Origin: Paludibacteraceae bacterium
Lineage (GTDB): Bacteria > Bacteroidota > Bacteroidia > Bacteroidales > Paludibacteraceae
Direction: 5' to 3'
Length of the DNA: 52,774 bases
NCBI GenBank assembly: GCA_905235225.1
Contig: CAJOKE010000009.1
Span: 1 to 52,774 of the forward strand
Shown: positions 35,456 through 44,457 of the stretch, piece by piece
How positions within the stretch are numbered: the stretch's first letter is position 1
Layout: every line of letters starts with the position of its first letter
Notes under the pieces: model-generated
Databases searched by the model: none
Seen by the model: only the letters and a program-made list of their open reading frames with translations
What the model was told of the DNA's origin: nothing
Position numbers and translations under genes: made by a program

Positions 35456-36574
35456 ATGACGCTCAGTCCCGGTCTCAAATCACAATATTCCAAGGAGCAA
35501 TTCTCTGCTGCTCAAGCACAGGAATTGGCGCATATATATTCCTTTGGTCCTGTAGTGTTCCAAGTGGCGCGGTTGCTTGGCAAGTATGGCATATTGCAGC
35601 TGCTTGGTGACGCTTCCCATGGATTAACTGAGGACGAGGTGGCGGAACAAACACATTTGAGCCGTTATGCCGTTAAGTGTTTGCTGGAGGCTGCACTTAC
35701 AATGCATGTCGTTCTTATTGACGCACAATCAGACCGCTATTCTTTGGCAAAAACGGGATGGTTCCTGCTTAATGATGCCATGATTCGTACTGATATTGCA
35801 TTCAACCACGATGTCAATTATGAGGGGTGGTTTTATTTGGATAAAGCATTGGAACAAGGCAGACCTGCCGGTCTGAAACATTTCGGCGATTGGAATACCA
35901 TTTATGAGGGACTCAGCTCCTTGCCCGAACAGGTTCAAAAATCATGGTTCGGTTTTGACCATTACTATTCAGACCATTCGTTTGATGAAGCTTTAGCCAT
36001 TATCTGCAAAAGTAAATCAGACGGACAAATCAATGTGCTGGATGTCGGAGGCAATACAGGACGGTTTGCCCTGAAATGTGTAGCTTTTGATCCGGGCTTG
36101 CATGTTACGGTTTGTGACCTTCCGCAGCAGATTGCGCTTATGCGCAAGGCTACGGAAGGACAGATCGGGGCAGACAGAATAGATGCAGTACCGATGAACC
36201 TTCTGGATCAAAATCAAACTTTTCCGACGGACAAACATTATGATGTGATTTGGATGTCCCAGTTTTTGGATTGTTTCAGTGAAAATGAGATTGTCAGCAT
36301 CCTGTCCCGTGCAGCCCGAGTGCTGACTTCCCACGCGCGTATATATATAATGGAGACCCTATGGGACAGACAGCAATATGCGCCTGCTGCATTTTGTCTG
36401 ACACAGACCTCATTGTATTTTACGGCACTTGCCAATGGTAACAGTAAGATGTATAATACGGATGATATGACCCGTCTTATTCATCGGGCAGGACTTGAGA
36501 TAGAAGCAATTCATGATAATTTGGGACAAGGGGGACACAGCATTATAATATGTAAATTGAAAAATCAGATATGA
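35456..36574 (+). CDS. SAM-dependent O-methyltransferase (family 2 type)
   Basis: A 372-residue class I methyltransferase with the two-domain plan of small-molecule O-methyltransferases: an N-terminal winged-helix dimerisation domain (about residues 25-100; LTEDEVAEQTHLSRYAVKCL) and a Rossmann SAM domain with VLDVGGNTGRFALK, VTVCDLPQQ and MSQFLDCFSENE. In flexirubin and aryl-polyene clusters methyltransferases decorate the aryl head; the same is inferred here. It starts 1 base after the outer-membrane protein stop and overlaps the ACP gene by 4 bases. Confidence 0.9.
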   Translation: MTLSPGLKSQYSKEQFSAAQAQELAHIYSFGPVVFQVARLLGKYGILQLLGDASHGLTEDEVAEQTHLSRYAVKCLLEAALTMHVVLIDAQSDRYSLAKTGWFLLNDAMIRTDIAFNHDVNYEGWFYLDKALEQGRPAGLKHFGDWNTIYEGLSSLPEQVQKSWFGFDHYYSDHSFDEALAIICKSKSDGQINVLDVGGNTGRFALKCVAFDPGLHVTVCDLPQQIALMRKATEGQIGADRIDAVPMNLLDQNQTFPTDKHYDVIWMSQFLDCFSENEIVSILSRAARVLTSHARIYIMETLWDRQQYAPAAFCLTQTSLYFTALANGNSKMYNTDDMTRLIHRAGLEIEAIHDNLGQGGHSIIICKLKNQI

Positions 36575-36816
36575 CAAGACAAGAAATAGAACAGATCGTA
36601 ACAAATTTCCTTATTGAGGATTTTGAGATAGAACAGGAACTTATACGTCAAGACGCATTACTCAAAGACGATTTAGGTATCGATAGCTTGGATTTTGTGG
36701 ACATTGTCGTCATCGTAGAGCGTGAGTTTGGCTTCAAACCTCAGGCATTGGAACTCAAGCAGGCTAAAACATTGGCAGACTTCATTGATTATATTGAACA
36801 CCATCTTGCAAATTGA
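36571..36816 (+). CDS. Acyl carrier protein
   Basis: Acidic 81-residue carrier protein with the phosphopantetheine attachment site DDLGIDSLDFVD (Ser39). It would carry the growing chain for the adjacent ketosynthase and ketoreductase. The primary fatty-acid ACP usually lies beside fabF elsewhere in these genomes, so this one is presumably dedicated to the cluster. It begins within the methyltransferase stop (ATGA) and its end overlaps the start proposed for the next gene. Confidence 0.95.
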   Translation: MTRQEIEQIVTNFLIEDFEIEQELIRQDALLKDDLGIDSLDFVDIVVIVEREFGFKPQALELKQAKTLADFIDYIEHHLAN

Positions 36817-37945
36817 GCAATTATATTGGAAACTCATTCGGCAGGCGATAGGATTAAGCCGGTCGTGTGACATAGAGATTCCTGCCGAAATGGATTGGCA
36901 GGCATTGTTGCATATTGCACAGCGGCAGGGAACTGCTCCGTTGGTATGTGATGTGCTATTGCAGGTGCCGGAAAATATGCGTCCGCCAAAATCCTTGCAG
37001 GCTCAAATGAAAATGCTGTCGGCACAAAGTATGATGTTGCAGGAACAGCAACGGATTGTTCTTCGGCGTGCGATAACGGCTTTGCAAGCCGGTGGAATAA
37101 CTCCGGTATTGCTTAAAGGGCTATGTCTTGCACAGAATTATCCCAAACCATGGTTGCGGACTTGCGGTGATGTGGATATATATGTCGGCAAAGACGCATA
37201 TCACAAAGGGGCTGCGCTTTTGCGCGAAGCATTTCCCGAGGCAGCATTATTTGAAGAAGAAAAAGATTATTACAAACACTATAATTTGACATTGGACACA
37301 ACCGCCATTGAAATGCACCGCGTAAGTGCCATATTCACGCATCCTAAGGATGCAGGCTTATATGATGTGTTGGAGCGTGACGGGTTACAACAACATATTG
37401 TTCCGTTTGCCAATGATGAAGGAGCATGGAATGAACCTGAACCGAAGTTTAATATTTTATTTTGCTTTATTCACAGTTGGGACCATTTTGTGACAGAGAG
37501 TGCCAATGTCCGTCAGTTATGTGACCTTGCATTACTGATTAGGAAGTATAACCACCATGATAATCACCGGGAATTGGCTGATTACCTTTATGCGAATCTT
37601 AAAGCATTGCACATGCTGCAGGCATGGCAATTGTATGCCTATATATTAGTCAATTATATCGGATTATCAAAATCACAATGTCCGCTTTATACGGATTCCT
37701 GTGCCAAACGGGCGGAACGTGTTCTGCGTCATGTCATGGATGGCAGACAGATTACAACAGACAAAAAAGAAATAGCACCGTCCAATATTATCTTTCGTAA
37801 GTTATATACTTTACGCGAACGATTAAAATCTGCACGTGTGATGGCATATTATGACCCTCGTTTTGCCCGCCACATGGTGGCGACAACTTTTGCTCAAAGC
37901 TATCACCGCTTCAAAATAGGAGAAAACACCCGAAAGTGGGAATAA
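36806..37945 (+). CDS. Nucleotidyltransferase-like protein (NTP_transf_5 type)
   Basis: About 379 residues, resembling the uncharacterised nucleotidyltransferase family PF14907. The marks are PVLLKGLCLAQNYPKPWLR followed by CGDVDIYVGK, where DVD matches the metal-binding DxD of the fold, and later IEMHRVSAIF. No ATG lies near the expected N-terminus; TTG at 36806 (then QIEQLYWKLIRQAI) overlaps the ACP by 11 bases, GTG at 36722 is a longer option. The substrate is unknown; family members often sit in peptide or glycan biosynthesis clusters. Coupling to the ACP suggests it belongs to this pathway. Confidence 0.75.
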   Translation: MQIEQLYWKLIRQAIGLSRSCDIEIPAEMDWQALLHIAQRQGTAPLVCDVLLQVPENMRPPKSLQAQMKMLSAQSMMLQEQQRIVLRRAITALQAGGITPVLLKGLCLAQNYPKPWLRTCGDVDIYVGKDAYHKGAALLREAFPEAALFEEEKDYYKHYNLTLDTTAIEMHRVSAIFTHPKDAGLYDVLERDGLQQHIVPFANDEGAWNEPEPKFNILFCFIHSWDHFVTESANVRQLCDLALLIRKYNHHDNHRELADYLYANLKALHMLQAWQLYAYILVNYIGLSKSQCPLYTDSCAKRAERVLRHVMDGRQITTDKKEIAPSNIIFRKLYTLRERLKSARVMAYYDPRFARHMVATTFAQSYHRFKIGENTRKWE

Positions 37946-37976
37946 TTATATACGACTTTGTACGTTTATTGAAAAT

Positions 37977-39041
37977 ATGGTTATTTATTTACTGATTTAT
38001 TTGTTTATTGCGTTAGGAGTCTCTTTCCTTTGTTCCATATTGGAATCGACTTTAATGTCCACAACACTCAGCTACATTACAATGCGTGAGGAAGAAGGTT
38101 ACAAACCTGCCATCCGCATGAAAAAATACAAAACAGACACCGATCGTCCGTTAGCGGCTATACTATCGCTAAACACCATTGCTAATACTATCGGAGCAGC
38201 CGGTATCGGACAACAGGCTACATTATTATTTGGCAGCAAATGGTTTGGACTGGTAAGTATTATTGTAACGCTGCTTATTCTCGTTGTATCTGAGATTATT
38301 CCGAAGACATTGGGAACAACGTATTGGAAACATCTGATGGGATTTGCCTCTCGGGCAATTAGTGTACTCATTGTAATTATGTATCCGATAGTTCTTTTAA
38401 TAGAGTTTTTGACCCGCTTGTTCCCGGAGCCGGAAGAGGCGACTGTCAGCCGTGAGGAAGTGGTTGCGTTGGCAAATGTCGGAGAAGAAGAAGGCGTTAT
38501 AGAAGAGGACGAAAATAAGATAATTCGTAATATTATGCGATTGGACGATGTCAAAGCATGGGATGTAATGACACCAAGTGTTGTGGCTGCGATAGCTCCG
38601 GAAAAAATGACATTAAAGGAATACTATGACGATGACCGCTATGACCATTTTTCCCGTATTCCGGTATATGCTGACAAACCTGAGTTTATAACCGGATATA
38701 TACATCGTAATGATGCATTGGAAAACCTTACAGAGGACAAGTTCAATATGACACTTGGTGAGATAAAACGCCCGTTGCCGATGTTTAATGAAGAAACTTC
38801 AATCGGGGATATCTTTGACCAAATGCTCAAACAAAAATCCCAAATAGCAGTTATTATTGATGAATACGGTTGCTTCCGCGGTATATTGACTTTGGAAGAT
38901 GTGATTGAAACCATTTTCGGGCTTGAGATTATTGACGAGAATGATGAAATAGCAGATATGCAAGCATATGCCCGCGAACGCTGGAAACAAAGACAAAGAC
39001 GCTTTAATAAACCATTGCCCAAAAAGGAAAATGAAAAATAA
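37977..39041 (+). CDS. CNNM/CorC-type membrane protein (DUF21 plus CBS pair)
   Basis: Inner-membrane protein of 354 residues related to bacterial CNNM/HlyC-CorC proteins, which are linked to Mg2+ (or Na+-coupled) export. Residues 1-150 are DUF21 with about three to four membrane spans (LIYLFIALGVSFLCSILEST, LLILVVSEIIPKTLG); residues 190-320 are two CBS domains (VMTPSVVAAIAPE, IAVIIDEYGCFRGILTLEDV). It ends soon after the CBS pair, so the C-terminal CorC/HlyC domain of longer members is absent. It overlaps the next gene by 11 bases. Confidence 0.9.
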   Translation: MVIYLLIYLFIALGVSFLCSILESTLMSTTLSYITMREEEGYKPAIRMKKYKTDTDRPLAAILSLNTIANTIGAAGIGQQATLLFGSKWFGLVSIIVTLLILVVSEIIPKTLGTTYWKHLMGFASRAISVLIVIMYPIVLLIEFLTRLFPEPEEATVSREEVVALANVGEEEGVIEEDENKIIRNIMRLDDVKAWDVMTPSVVAAIAPEKMTLKEYYDDDRYDHFSRIPVYADKPEFITGYIHRNDALENLTEDKFNMTLGEIKRPLPMFNEETSIGDIFDQMLKQKSQIAVIIDEYGCFRGILTLEDVIETIFGLEIIDENDEIADMQAYARERWKQRQRRFNKPLPKKENEK

Positions 39042-40443
39042 GGTTTTTGTTGCCATATGTTTGCTGCTATTGGCAGTGAGTTTGTCTGCCAATGAGTTTG
39101 AGGCTGTTATTACCGCATATAACAAGGCGGAATTGAGCGGCGATGTTCCGGATGGCGTGTCAGTTCAATTTGATAATACTAATCATAGTAAGGGACAAAT
39201 TACAGGTGGCAACAAGGCAATTATGTCATTTGACAATTTACCCTTTGGCTTTATCGACAAAATAGAACTATTTATCAAATCGAATGCAAAAAGCGGTGCC
39301 GGCTCTGTTACAGTACTGTTGGACAATAAGCCTATTGCTTCAATTCCAAATAGTAGTTTCGCTGATTGGCAAGATAAGGGGTATTCTACTACCTATATTC
39401 CTATTACTTTTGTGGGAGCATGGCATTTTTTTCAGGGTAGTTCATTGACGATAGAGGTACAGGCTACTGAAAATTCGCTCACTTGGCAAAAGACAAGTAT
39501 TACGTATGGGCGAATTGCAGACGAACCCCGTACTGTTATGTGTGCGTGGTTGGATGAACAAGGAAAAACAAAATATACTGCCTTAAACGAAAAAACATTT
39601 AATGGCGGTGTCATCCTGAATGATTGTGAGGTATCAACCTTAATCGCTGGGGAAGAAATATGGACATTTGCCGGATGGTCAAGGTATAAAATTACGGAAA
39701 AATATACGACAGAGCCGAATTATTATTTTCCTAATGAAAAATATTATCCTCAATCTGAAGAAGATACATTGTACGCACTATATTCCAATAGACCTGATAA
39801 CATCGATATTGTGCAAACAACAACATTCAAAACAGGAGAATATGTATTGGTAATGGCAAATGGAGATGAAGGCTATGTGTGGGCAAGAGGTGAGGTGGAA
39901 AAGAAGATGGTCAATGCTGCTCATTGTGATGTGAGCAAAAGTTCGGATGGATTATACAGATTAAAGCATTCCGCTATTCCGGCTGAATGTCGTTATCAGC
40001 TTACTTTTGCCGGTGATAGTGTACAGATAAAACATCTGTTATCCGGGACGTATTTGGGGTATTCCGGCTCCTATTTGTCCGGCGCAAAAGTTTTATGGGC
40101 ATGGCGGAAGGCTAAAAACCATTCGGTAGAATTGACTTTTGGAAGAAAAACAGACGGGGATAAGGAAATAGGAAATGTGCTGTGGTATTCTATAGTTGAT
40201 GAAGTTTTCACGGCTGCCAAACTATACTTGAATCTTGATCATGAATTTGTTTTGTTATTTGATGTTTCAGAAGTACCAACTACTGCTCCCTTGACAAAGT
40301 GGACTTGTTATCCGTTTGGACAAACGGCTTTGGATAACGATTTTTATCCTGTTGCCAAACCTCGAAAAATCATGAAAAACGGAGTGATTTATATTGAATA
40401 TAATAATGCAGAATATGACATATTCGGCAATAAACTGAACTAA
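39031..40443 (+). CDS. Secreted protein with Bacteroidales C-terminal tail, function unknown
   Basis: A 470-residue exported protein; ATG 39031 begins signal peptide MKNKVFVAICLLLLAVSLSA, 11 bases inside the CorC-like gene. The N-terminal part (AYNKAELSGDVPDGVSVQFD) continues to an all-beta domain; the middle (GEEIWTFAGWSRYKITEKY) resembles InlB B-repeat-like modules; the later part, from TTTFKTGEYVLVMANGDEGY on, looks like another beta domain. The tail KIMKNGVIYIEYNNAEYDIF, then GNKLN, matches the pattern of the LRR protein at 8297-9208. No catalytic residues were recognised; surface exposure is inferred. Confidence 0.75.
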   Translation: MKNKVFVAICLLLLAVSLSANEFEAVITAYNKAELSGDVPDGVSVQFDNTNHSKGQITGGNKAIMSFDNLPFGFIDKIELFIKSNAKSGAGSVTVLLDNKPIASIPNSSFADWQDKGYSTTYIPITFVGAWHFFQGSSLTIEVQATENSLTWQKTSITYGRIADEPRTVMCAWLDEQGKTKYTALNEKTFNGGVILNDCEVSTLIAGEEIWTFAGWSRYKITEKYTTEPNYYFPNEKYYPQSEEDTLYALYSNRPDNIDIVQTTTFKTGEYVLVMANGDEGYVWARGEVEKKMVNAAHCDVSKSSDGLYRLKHSAIPAECRYQLTFAGDSVQIKHLLSGTYLGYSGSYLSGAKVLWAWRKAKNHSVELTFGRKTDGDKEIGNVLWYSIVDEVFTAAKLYLNLDHEFVLLFDVSEVPTTAPLTKWTCYPFGQTALDNDFYPVAKPRKIMKNGVIYIEYNNAEYDIFGNKLN

Positions 40444-40447
40444 TATT

Positions 40448-41788
40448 ATGCAACTTGTATTTTTATCCGGTGGTTCCGGTAAACGGCTGTGGCCATTATC
40501 AAACAATGCTCGTTCAAAACAATTCCTGCCGCTTTTAGAGGCACCTGACGGTTCCATGGAATCTATGGTACAGCGCGTTGTACGTCAGGCAAAAGAGGCT
40601 GAATTAAATGCGCAGATTACTTTTGCTACGAATGCGGCACAGCGTGACAGTATTATTAATCAGTTGGGTACAGATGTGGATATCGTGGCGGAACCCCAGC
40701 GTCGTGATACTTTTCCTGCTATTGCTTTGGCGGCATCATATCTGTATTTCACCAAAAGCTGTTCGGATGATGAAATAGTTGTCGTTATGCCCAGTGATCC
40801 ATGTACGGAAGTAGGTTATTTTTTAACGGTTGCACGCATGGCGGATGAAGTAAGGCATAATGCTGCAGATCTTGTGTTGATGGGGATAACTCCGACTTAT
40901 CCATCGGAGAAATATGGTTATATTGTACCTGAAAAGACAACCAATACGGCTGGATCAATGCCTGTTAGCCGCTTTACGGAAAAACCGACGGTTGAAGTTG
41001 CTCAAGATTTGTTGCACGAGGGGGCTTTGTGGAATGGCGGTGTCTTTGCTTTCAAGTTGGGGTATATGATGAATATTGTACGCAAGTACATACAGGCAGC
41101 TTCTTTTGAGGAAACATATGCCCGTTATACGGAATTCCCGAAAATCAGTTTTGACTATGAAGTGGCAGAAAAAGCAACTTCTGTTGCTGTTGTTCCTTTT
41201 ACCGGAAAATGGAAAGATTTAGGCACATGGAATACACTAACGGAAGAGTTGTCGCATCGTACCATTGGTAATGTGTTGTTAGGTGATGCCAATGACAATA
41301 CTCACGTTATCAATGAGTTGGAAGTTCCTGTTTTTTGTGATGGCATGAAGGATACTGTTGTAGCATGCAGCCCTGATGGAATATTGGTTTGTGCCAAAGA
41401 TAAATCTGAAACTATAAAGAAATATGTGGATTCACTGACCTTGCGTCCAATGTATGAAGAACGTCGTTGGGGAACCTATAAAGTGTTGAGCGATGTACAA
41501 TATGAAGACGGCACCCGGGCATTAACAAAGACCATAAAACTCCGTGCCGGAAAAAATATTAGTTATCAGATTCACCATCACCGTGATGAAGTCTGGACCA
41601 TTGTCGATGGTGAGGGTATATTTGTGTTAAACGGCGAATCTCGCAAAGTGCATCGCGGCGACGTCTGCTGTATTCGTAAAGAACAGTATCATGCTATTAA
41701 AGCAATTACTGATTTGGTATTTGTAGAGGTACAGATAGGCACTCCTTTGGTAGAGGAAGACATCGAACGATTTGACTGGAACTGGTAG
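40448..41788 (+). CDS. manC: Mannose-1-phosphate guanylyltransferase (ManC type, with cupin domain)
   Basis: Makes GDP-mannose from mannose-1-phosphate and GTP for surface glycans. The 446-residue protein has the sugar-nucleotidyltransferase P-loop FLSGGSGKRLWPLS (residues 5-18) with KQFLPLL, EPQRRDTFPAIALAA, MPSDPC (Asp) and RFTEKP, and a C-terminal type II phosphomannose isomerase cupin (GKNISYQIHHHRDEVWTIVD, VHRGDVCCI). Whether the cupin half is active as an isomerase is uncertain. Only 4 bases separate it from the gene before, and its TAG overlaps the GTG start of the next. Confidence 0.92.
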   Translation: MQLVFLSGGSGKRLWPLSNNARSKQFLPLLEAPDGSMESMVQRVVRQAKEAELNAQITFATNAAQRDSIINQLGTDVDIVAEPQRRDTFPAIALAASYLYFTKSCSDDEIVVVMPSDPCTEVGYFLTVARMADEVRHNAADLVLMGITPTYPSEKYGYIVPEKTTNTAGSMPVSRFTEKPTVEVAQDLLHEGALWNGGVFAFKLGYMMNIVRKYIQAASFEETYARYTEFPKISFDYEVAEKATSVAVVPFTGKWKDLGTWNTLTEELSHRTIGNVLLGDANDNTHVINELEVPVFCDGMKDTVVACSPDGILVCAKDKSETIKKYVDSLTLRPMYEERRWGTYKVLSDVQYEDGTRALTKTIKLRAGKNISYQIHHHRDEVWTIVDGEGIFVLNGESRKVHRGDVCCIRKEQYHAIKAITDLVFVEVQIGTPLVEEDIERFDWNW

Positions 41789-42990
41789 TGCCGGAGATAT
41801 TACTCCATTATATTTGGCAGCGCGGGATATTTAGGGCTTTTCCGCAATATACTACTGACGGACGGCGCATTGAAGTGCTGTCTGTCGGTAAACATAACAC
41901 CAATGCCGGACCTGATTTCAGTGATGTCCGTTTGCTTTTTCATAGTGATGACCGTACTGAAGAATGGTGCGGAAATATCGAAATTCATGTGTCTTCATCG
42001 GACTGGTTCAAACATAATCATCAATCAGATCCGGCATATGACAATATTATCTTGCATGTCGTTCGAAAAGCTGACAAAGTTATTTATAACACGCGCGGGG
42101 AAAGTATTGTGCAATGCGAGTTGCGTTATCCTGATGAACAGGATTATCTGACGCAATTGCTTTCGGATGCGAAACTGATGGATTCGCCTTTGGCGACACA
42201 TCGTTGTGGCAGGTTCCTGTTACAAGATCCTTCGCTGTTAACAAATGGCTGGAGACAGACAATGCTGCAACGTCGTCTTGAGTGCAAAAAGCAATCTATT
42301 GAACGGTTGCTTGCCATCACGCATAATCATTGGGAACAGGCTTTTTATGTCTCGTTGGCTCATTATTTCGGTTTTCATGTAAATGGTGTACCATTTGAAC
42401 AATTGGCAATTAATACACCGCTTGCTTGCCTGCAAAAACACCGAAACAGTCTGAAACAACTAACAGCTATACTTTTGGGACAAAGTGGTTTGCTTTCACA
42501 GGATGATGAATTGTATAGGGAGTACGCTTTTTTGCAAGTAAAATTCGGACTGCAACCCATAAATGCTGCCATGTGGAAACGTGGGCGTATTCGTCCGCAA
42601 AATGCTCCGGAAACCCGTATTCGGCAGTTCGCCCAATTGTTATTCCAATCGGAGTTCCTCTTTTCCAAACTAATGGATACTGATGATGTGGATGATTTGC
42701 GCCAATTATTGACGGTGAAAGGCTTGGGGCGGGAATCGGTTGATATTTTAATCATCAACGCAGTTATACCATTTAAGTATGCCCGTGGAAAACATAAACA
42801 GGCTGTTGATATACTGCTAAATTTGCCGGCGGAAAAAAACTCTATCATCCGCCAGTGGCTTGATTTGGGACAGGCCGTAAAGAATGCCGCTGATTCTCAA
42901 GCATTGATTCATCTTTATCAAACCTGTTGCCAGACGGGACAGTGCTTGAATTGCGATGTCGCTTATCAAATATTCTTAAATGCGGGGTAA
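41788..42990 (+). CDS. DUF2851-family protein
   Basis: Conserved Bacteroidota protein of 400 residues whose function is not established. It begins with GTG at 41788, overlapping the manC stop (TAGTG). Family marks in order: EILLHYIWQRG, a T-DGRRIEVLS segment, GKHNTNAGPDFSDVRL, WCGNIEIHVSSSDW, HNHQSDPAYDNIILHVV. The conserved acidic and His residues there could form a metal site, but no activity is known to me. It converges with mutY, the two ends overlapping by 15 bases. Confidence 0.9.
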   Translation: MPEILLHYIWQRGIFRAFPQYTTDGRRIEVLSVGKHNTNAGPDFSDVRLLFHSDDRTEEWCGNIEIHVSSSDWFKHNHQSDPAYDNIILHVVRKADKVIYNTRGESIVQCELRYPDEQDYLTQLLSDAKLMDSPLATHRCGRFLLQDPSLLTNGWRQTMLQRRLECKKQSIERLLAITHNHWEQAFYVSLAHYFGFHVNGVPFEQLAINTPLACLQKHRNSLKQLTAILLGQSGLLSQDDELYREYAFLQVKFGLQPINAAMWKRGRIRPQNAPETRIRQFAQLLFQSEFLFSKLMDTDDVDDLRQLLTVKGLGRESVDILIINAVIPFKYARGKHKQAVDILLNLPAEKNSIIRQWLDLGQAVKNAADSQALIHLYQTCCQTGQCLNCDVAYQIFLNAG

Positions 42991-44016
42991 TAGTTTGGAT
43001 AAGGCGTTTAATGTCAGTCGGCTTAACGCATAGTCATCCAACTCATTCATTGTAACGGCTTTTGTTCCCTGTAATTGAGGAAGTTCTGACACCTTATTAA
43101 TAATGAAGCGTGCGTGAAGGCGTTGATGTGACAGAATATGTGTCAAATCAACATATGGTTTGTCTGTTTCTGTTAACGACTCCGCTTCATGCAATGGAAA
43201 TTCCCACAAGTGTTTCCAAATGTCGTTATCTTGCCGTTGCTCAATAAGGGTTTGAGTGTTATTAAGGTCGTCTCCTGCTAAATAAATTGTATAGTTAAAA
43301 TATCGGTCACGCAATTTTGGGCGTGGTTTGCGAATCGGTAGCAAATCAACCGTGTTGCGGGCAAACGCAAGGCAAATGGCCGATAACGGACATTTCTCAC
43401 AATCAGGTGAATGCGGGACGCACCATAAGGCCCCGAACTCCATAATCGCAGAATCGAACAGCCGCGCATTATCACGGTCTAACAATTCTTCGGCTACTTT
43501 TCGGAAATGCTTTTTCCCGGTTGTGGTATCAAAAGCAATGTCACTGTTAATCAGACGGGATAACACTCGATAGACATTACCGTCCAAAGCAGGGTAGGGC
43601 ATATTATAGGCAAAGGCGGCAATTGCGCCCGCTGTGTAATCGCCGATACCGGACAATGAACGTATGGCGTCAAATGTAGTCGGAAAGTCCCCGTTATTGT
43701 TATCTGCAATATGTTGTGCCGCCTTGTGAAGGTTTCTTGCCCTTGAATAATAACCGAGTCCCTGCCAGTAGCGTAAAACCTCGTCCTCATGAGCCATCGC
43801 TAATGATTTTACATTGGGAAAACGTTCTATAAAACGTAAATAATAAGGCAAACCTTGCTCAACCCGGGTCTGTTGGAGAATAATCTCTGATATCCAAATG
43901 TGATATGCGTCTGTCGTTTCACGCCATGGTAAGATTCGCTTGTTCGAGTCGTACCATTTATATAATTGATTATGAAGAAATTGCACTTTTGACGGCTTCA
44001 TCTTACTCTTTTTCAT
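42976..44016 (-). CDS. mutY: A/G-specific adenine DNA glycosylase
   Basis: Removes adenine mispaired with 8-oxoguanine. From ATG 44016 it has 346 residues; an ATG at 44001 is an alternative, and the frame beyond 44016 crosses AT-rich promoter DNA. Motifs: WISEIILQQTRVEQ (catalytic Glu44), the HhH LSGIGDYTAGAIAAF, ALDGNV with the conserved Asp, and the [4Fe-4S] pattern C-x6-C-x2-C-x5-C in CVPHSPDCEKCPLSAIC. The C-terminal Nudix-like 8-oxoG recognition domain is present (LWEFPL, HILSHQRLHARF). A -7 box TAATTTTG lies at 44028-44035. Confidence 0.95.
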   Translation of the reverse strand: MKKSKMKPSKVQFLHNQLYKWYDSNKRILPWRETTDAYHIWISEIILQQTRVEQGLPYYLRFIERFPNVKSLAMAHEDEVLRYWQGLGYYSRARNLHKAAQHIADNNNGDFPTTFDAIRSLSGIGDYTAGAIAAFAYNMPYPALDGNVYRVLSRLINSDIAFDTTTGKKHFRKVAEELLDRDNARLFDSAIMEFGALWCVPHSPDCEKCPLSAICLAFARNTVDLLPIRKPRPKLRDRYFNYTIYLAGDDLNNTQTLIEQRQDNDIWKHLWEFPLHEAESLTETDKPYVDLTHILSHQRLHARFIINKVSELPQLQGTKAVTMNELDDYALSRLTLNALSKLLPRI

Positions 44017-44076
44017 ATTTGAATGCGCAAAATTACAAAAAAATAATGAAAATAATGATTTTTTTTGCAAAAAACT

Positions 44077-44106
44077 TTTGTAAATAAAAAAAATATCGTA
44101 CCTTTG
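44077..44106 (+). promoter_or_regulatory. Promoter of the HU gene
   Basis: TTTG (44077-44080), 18 bases, TACCTTTG (44099-44106), 48 bases before ATG 44155. Confidence 0.85.
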
Positions 44107-44154
44107 CATGGTTTTTTCGCTGAATAATAAGAAGTTAACTAAAAAATAGATATT

Positions 44155-44427
44155 ATGACTAAAGCAGATTTAATTAATGAAATCTCCGTACAGACAGGTT
44201 ATGACAAGCGCACGATCTTGCGTATTATTGACAAGGCGATGTTTAATGTAAAAAAAGCTGTCGGTGATGGTGATGTTGTTTCTCTGCGCGGTTTTGGAAC
44301 ATTTAATACCAAGTTGCGCGCACAGAAGACCGCGCGAAACATTCTTAAAAACACGACTATTGTTGTGCCTGAGCATAAGGCTGTGGCATTCAAACCGTCA
44401 CCTGAGTTCAAATTGCTTATTCACTAA
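44155..44427 (+). CDS. HU/IHF-family DNA-binding protein
   Basis: Histone-like nucleoid protein of 90 residues. It starts MTKADLINEISVQTGYDK, has the saddle strand VSLRGFGTFNTKLRAQKTAR with the arm (Arg-rich) region, and ends VAFKPSPEFKLLI, as HU proteins do. The intercalating Pro is in the VVPEHKAVAF arm. Transcribed from its own promoter; the 29-codon gene follows 30 bases later and then rng. Confidence 0.95.
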   Translation: MTKADLINEISVQTGYDKRTILRIIDKAMFNVKKAVGDGDVVSLRGFGTFNTKLRAQKTARNILKNTTIVVPEHKAVAFKPSPEFKLLIH

Positions 44428-44457
44428 ATTGTATAATTCTATAAATTATCATCTATT

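Noticed and set aside
36722..36805. GTG start for the nucleotidyltransferase-like protein
   Set aside because: It would overlap 95 bases of the ACP gene, including codons after its active-site Ser, and adds residues without family character.
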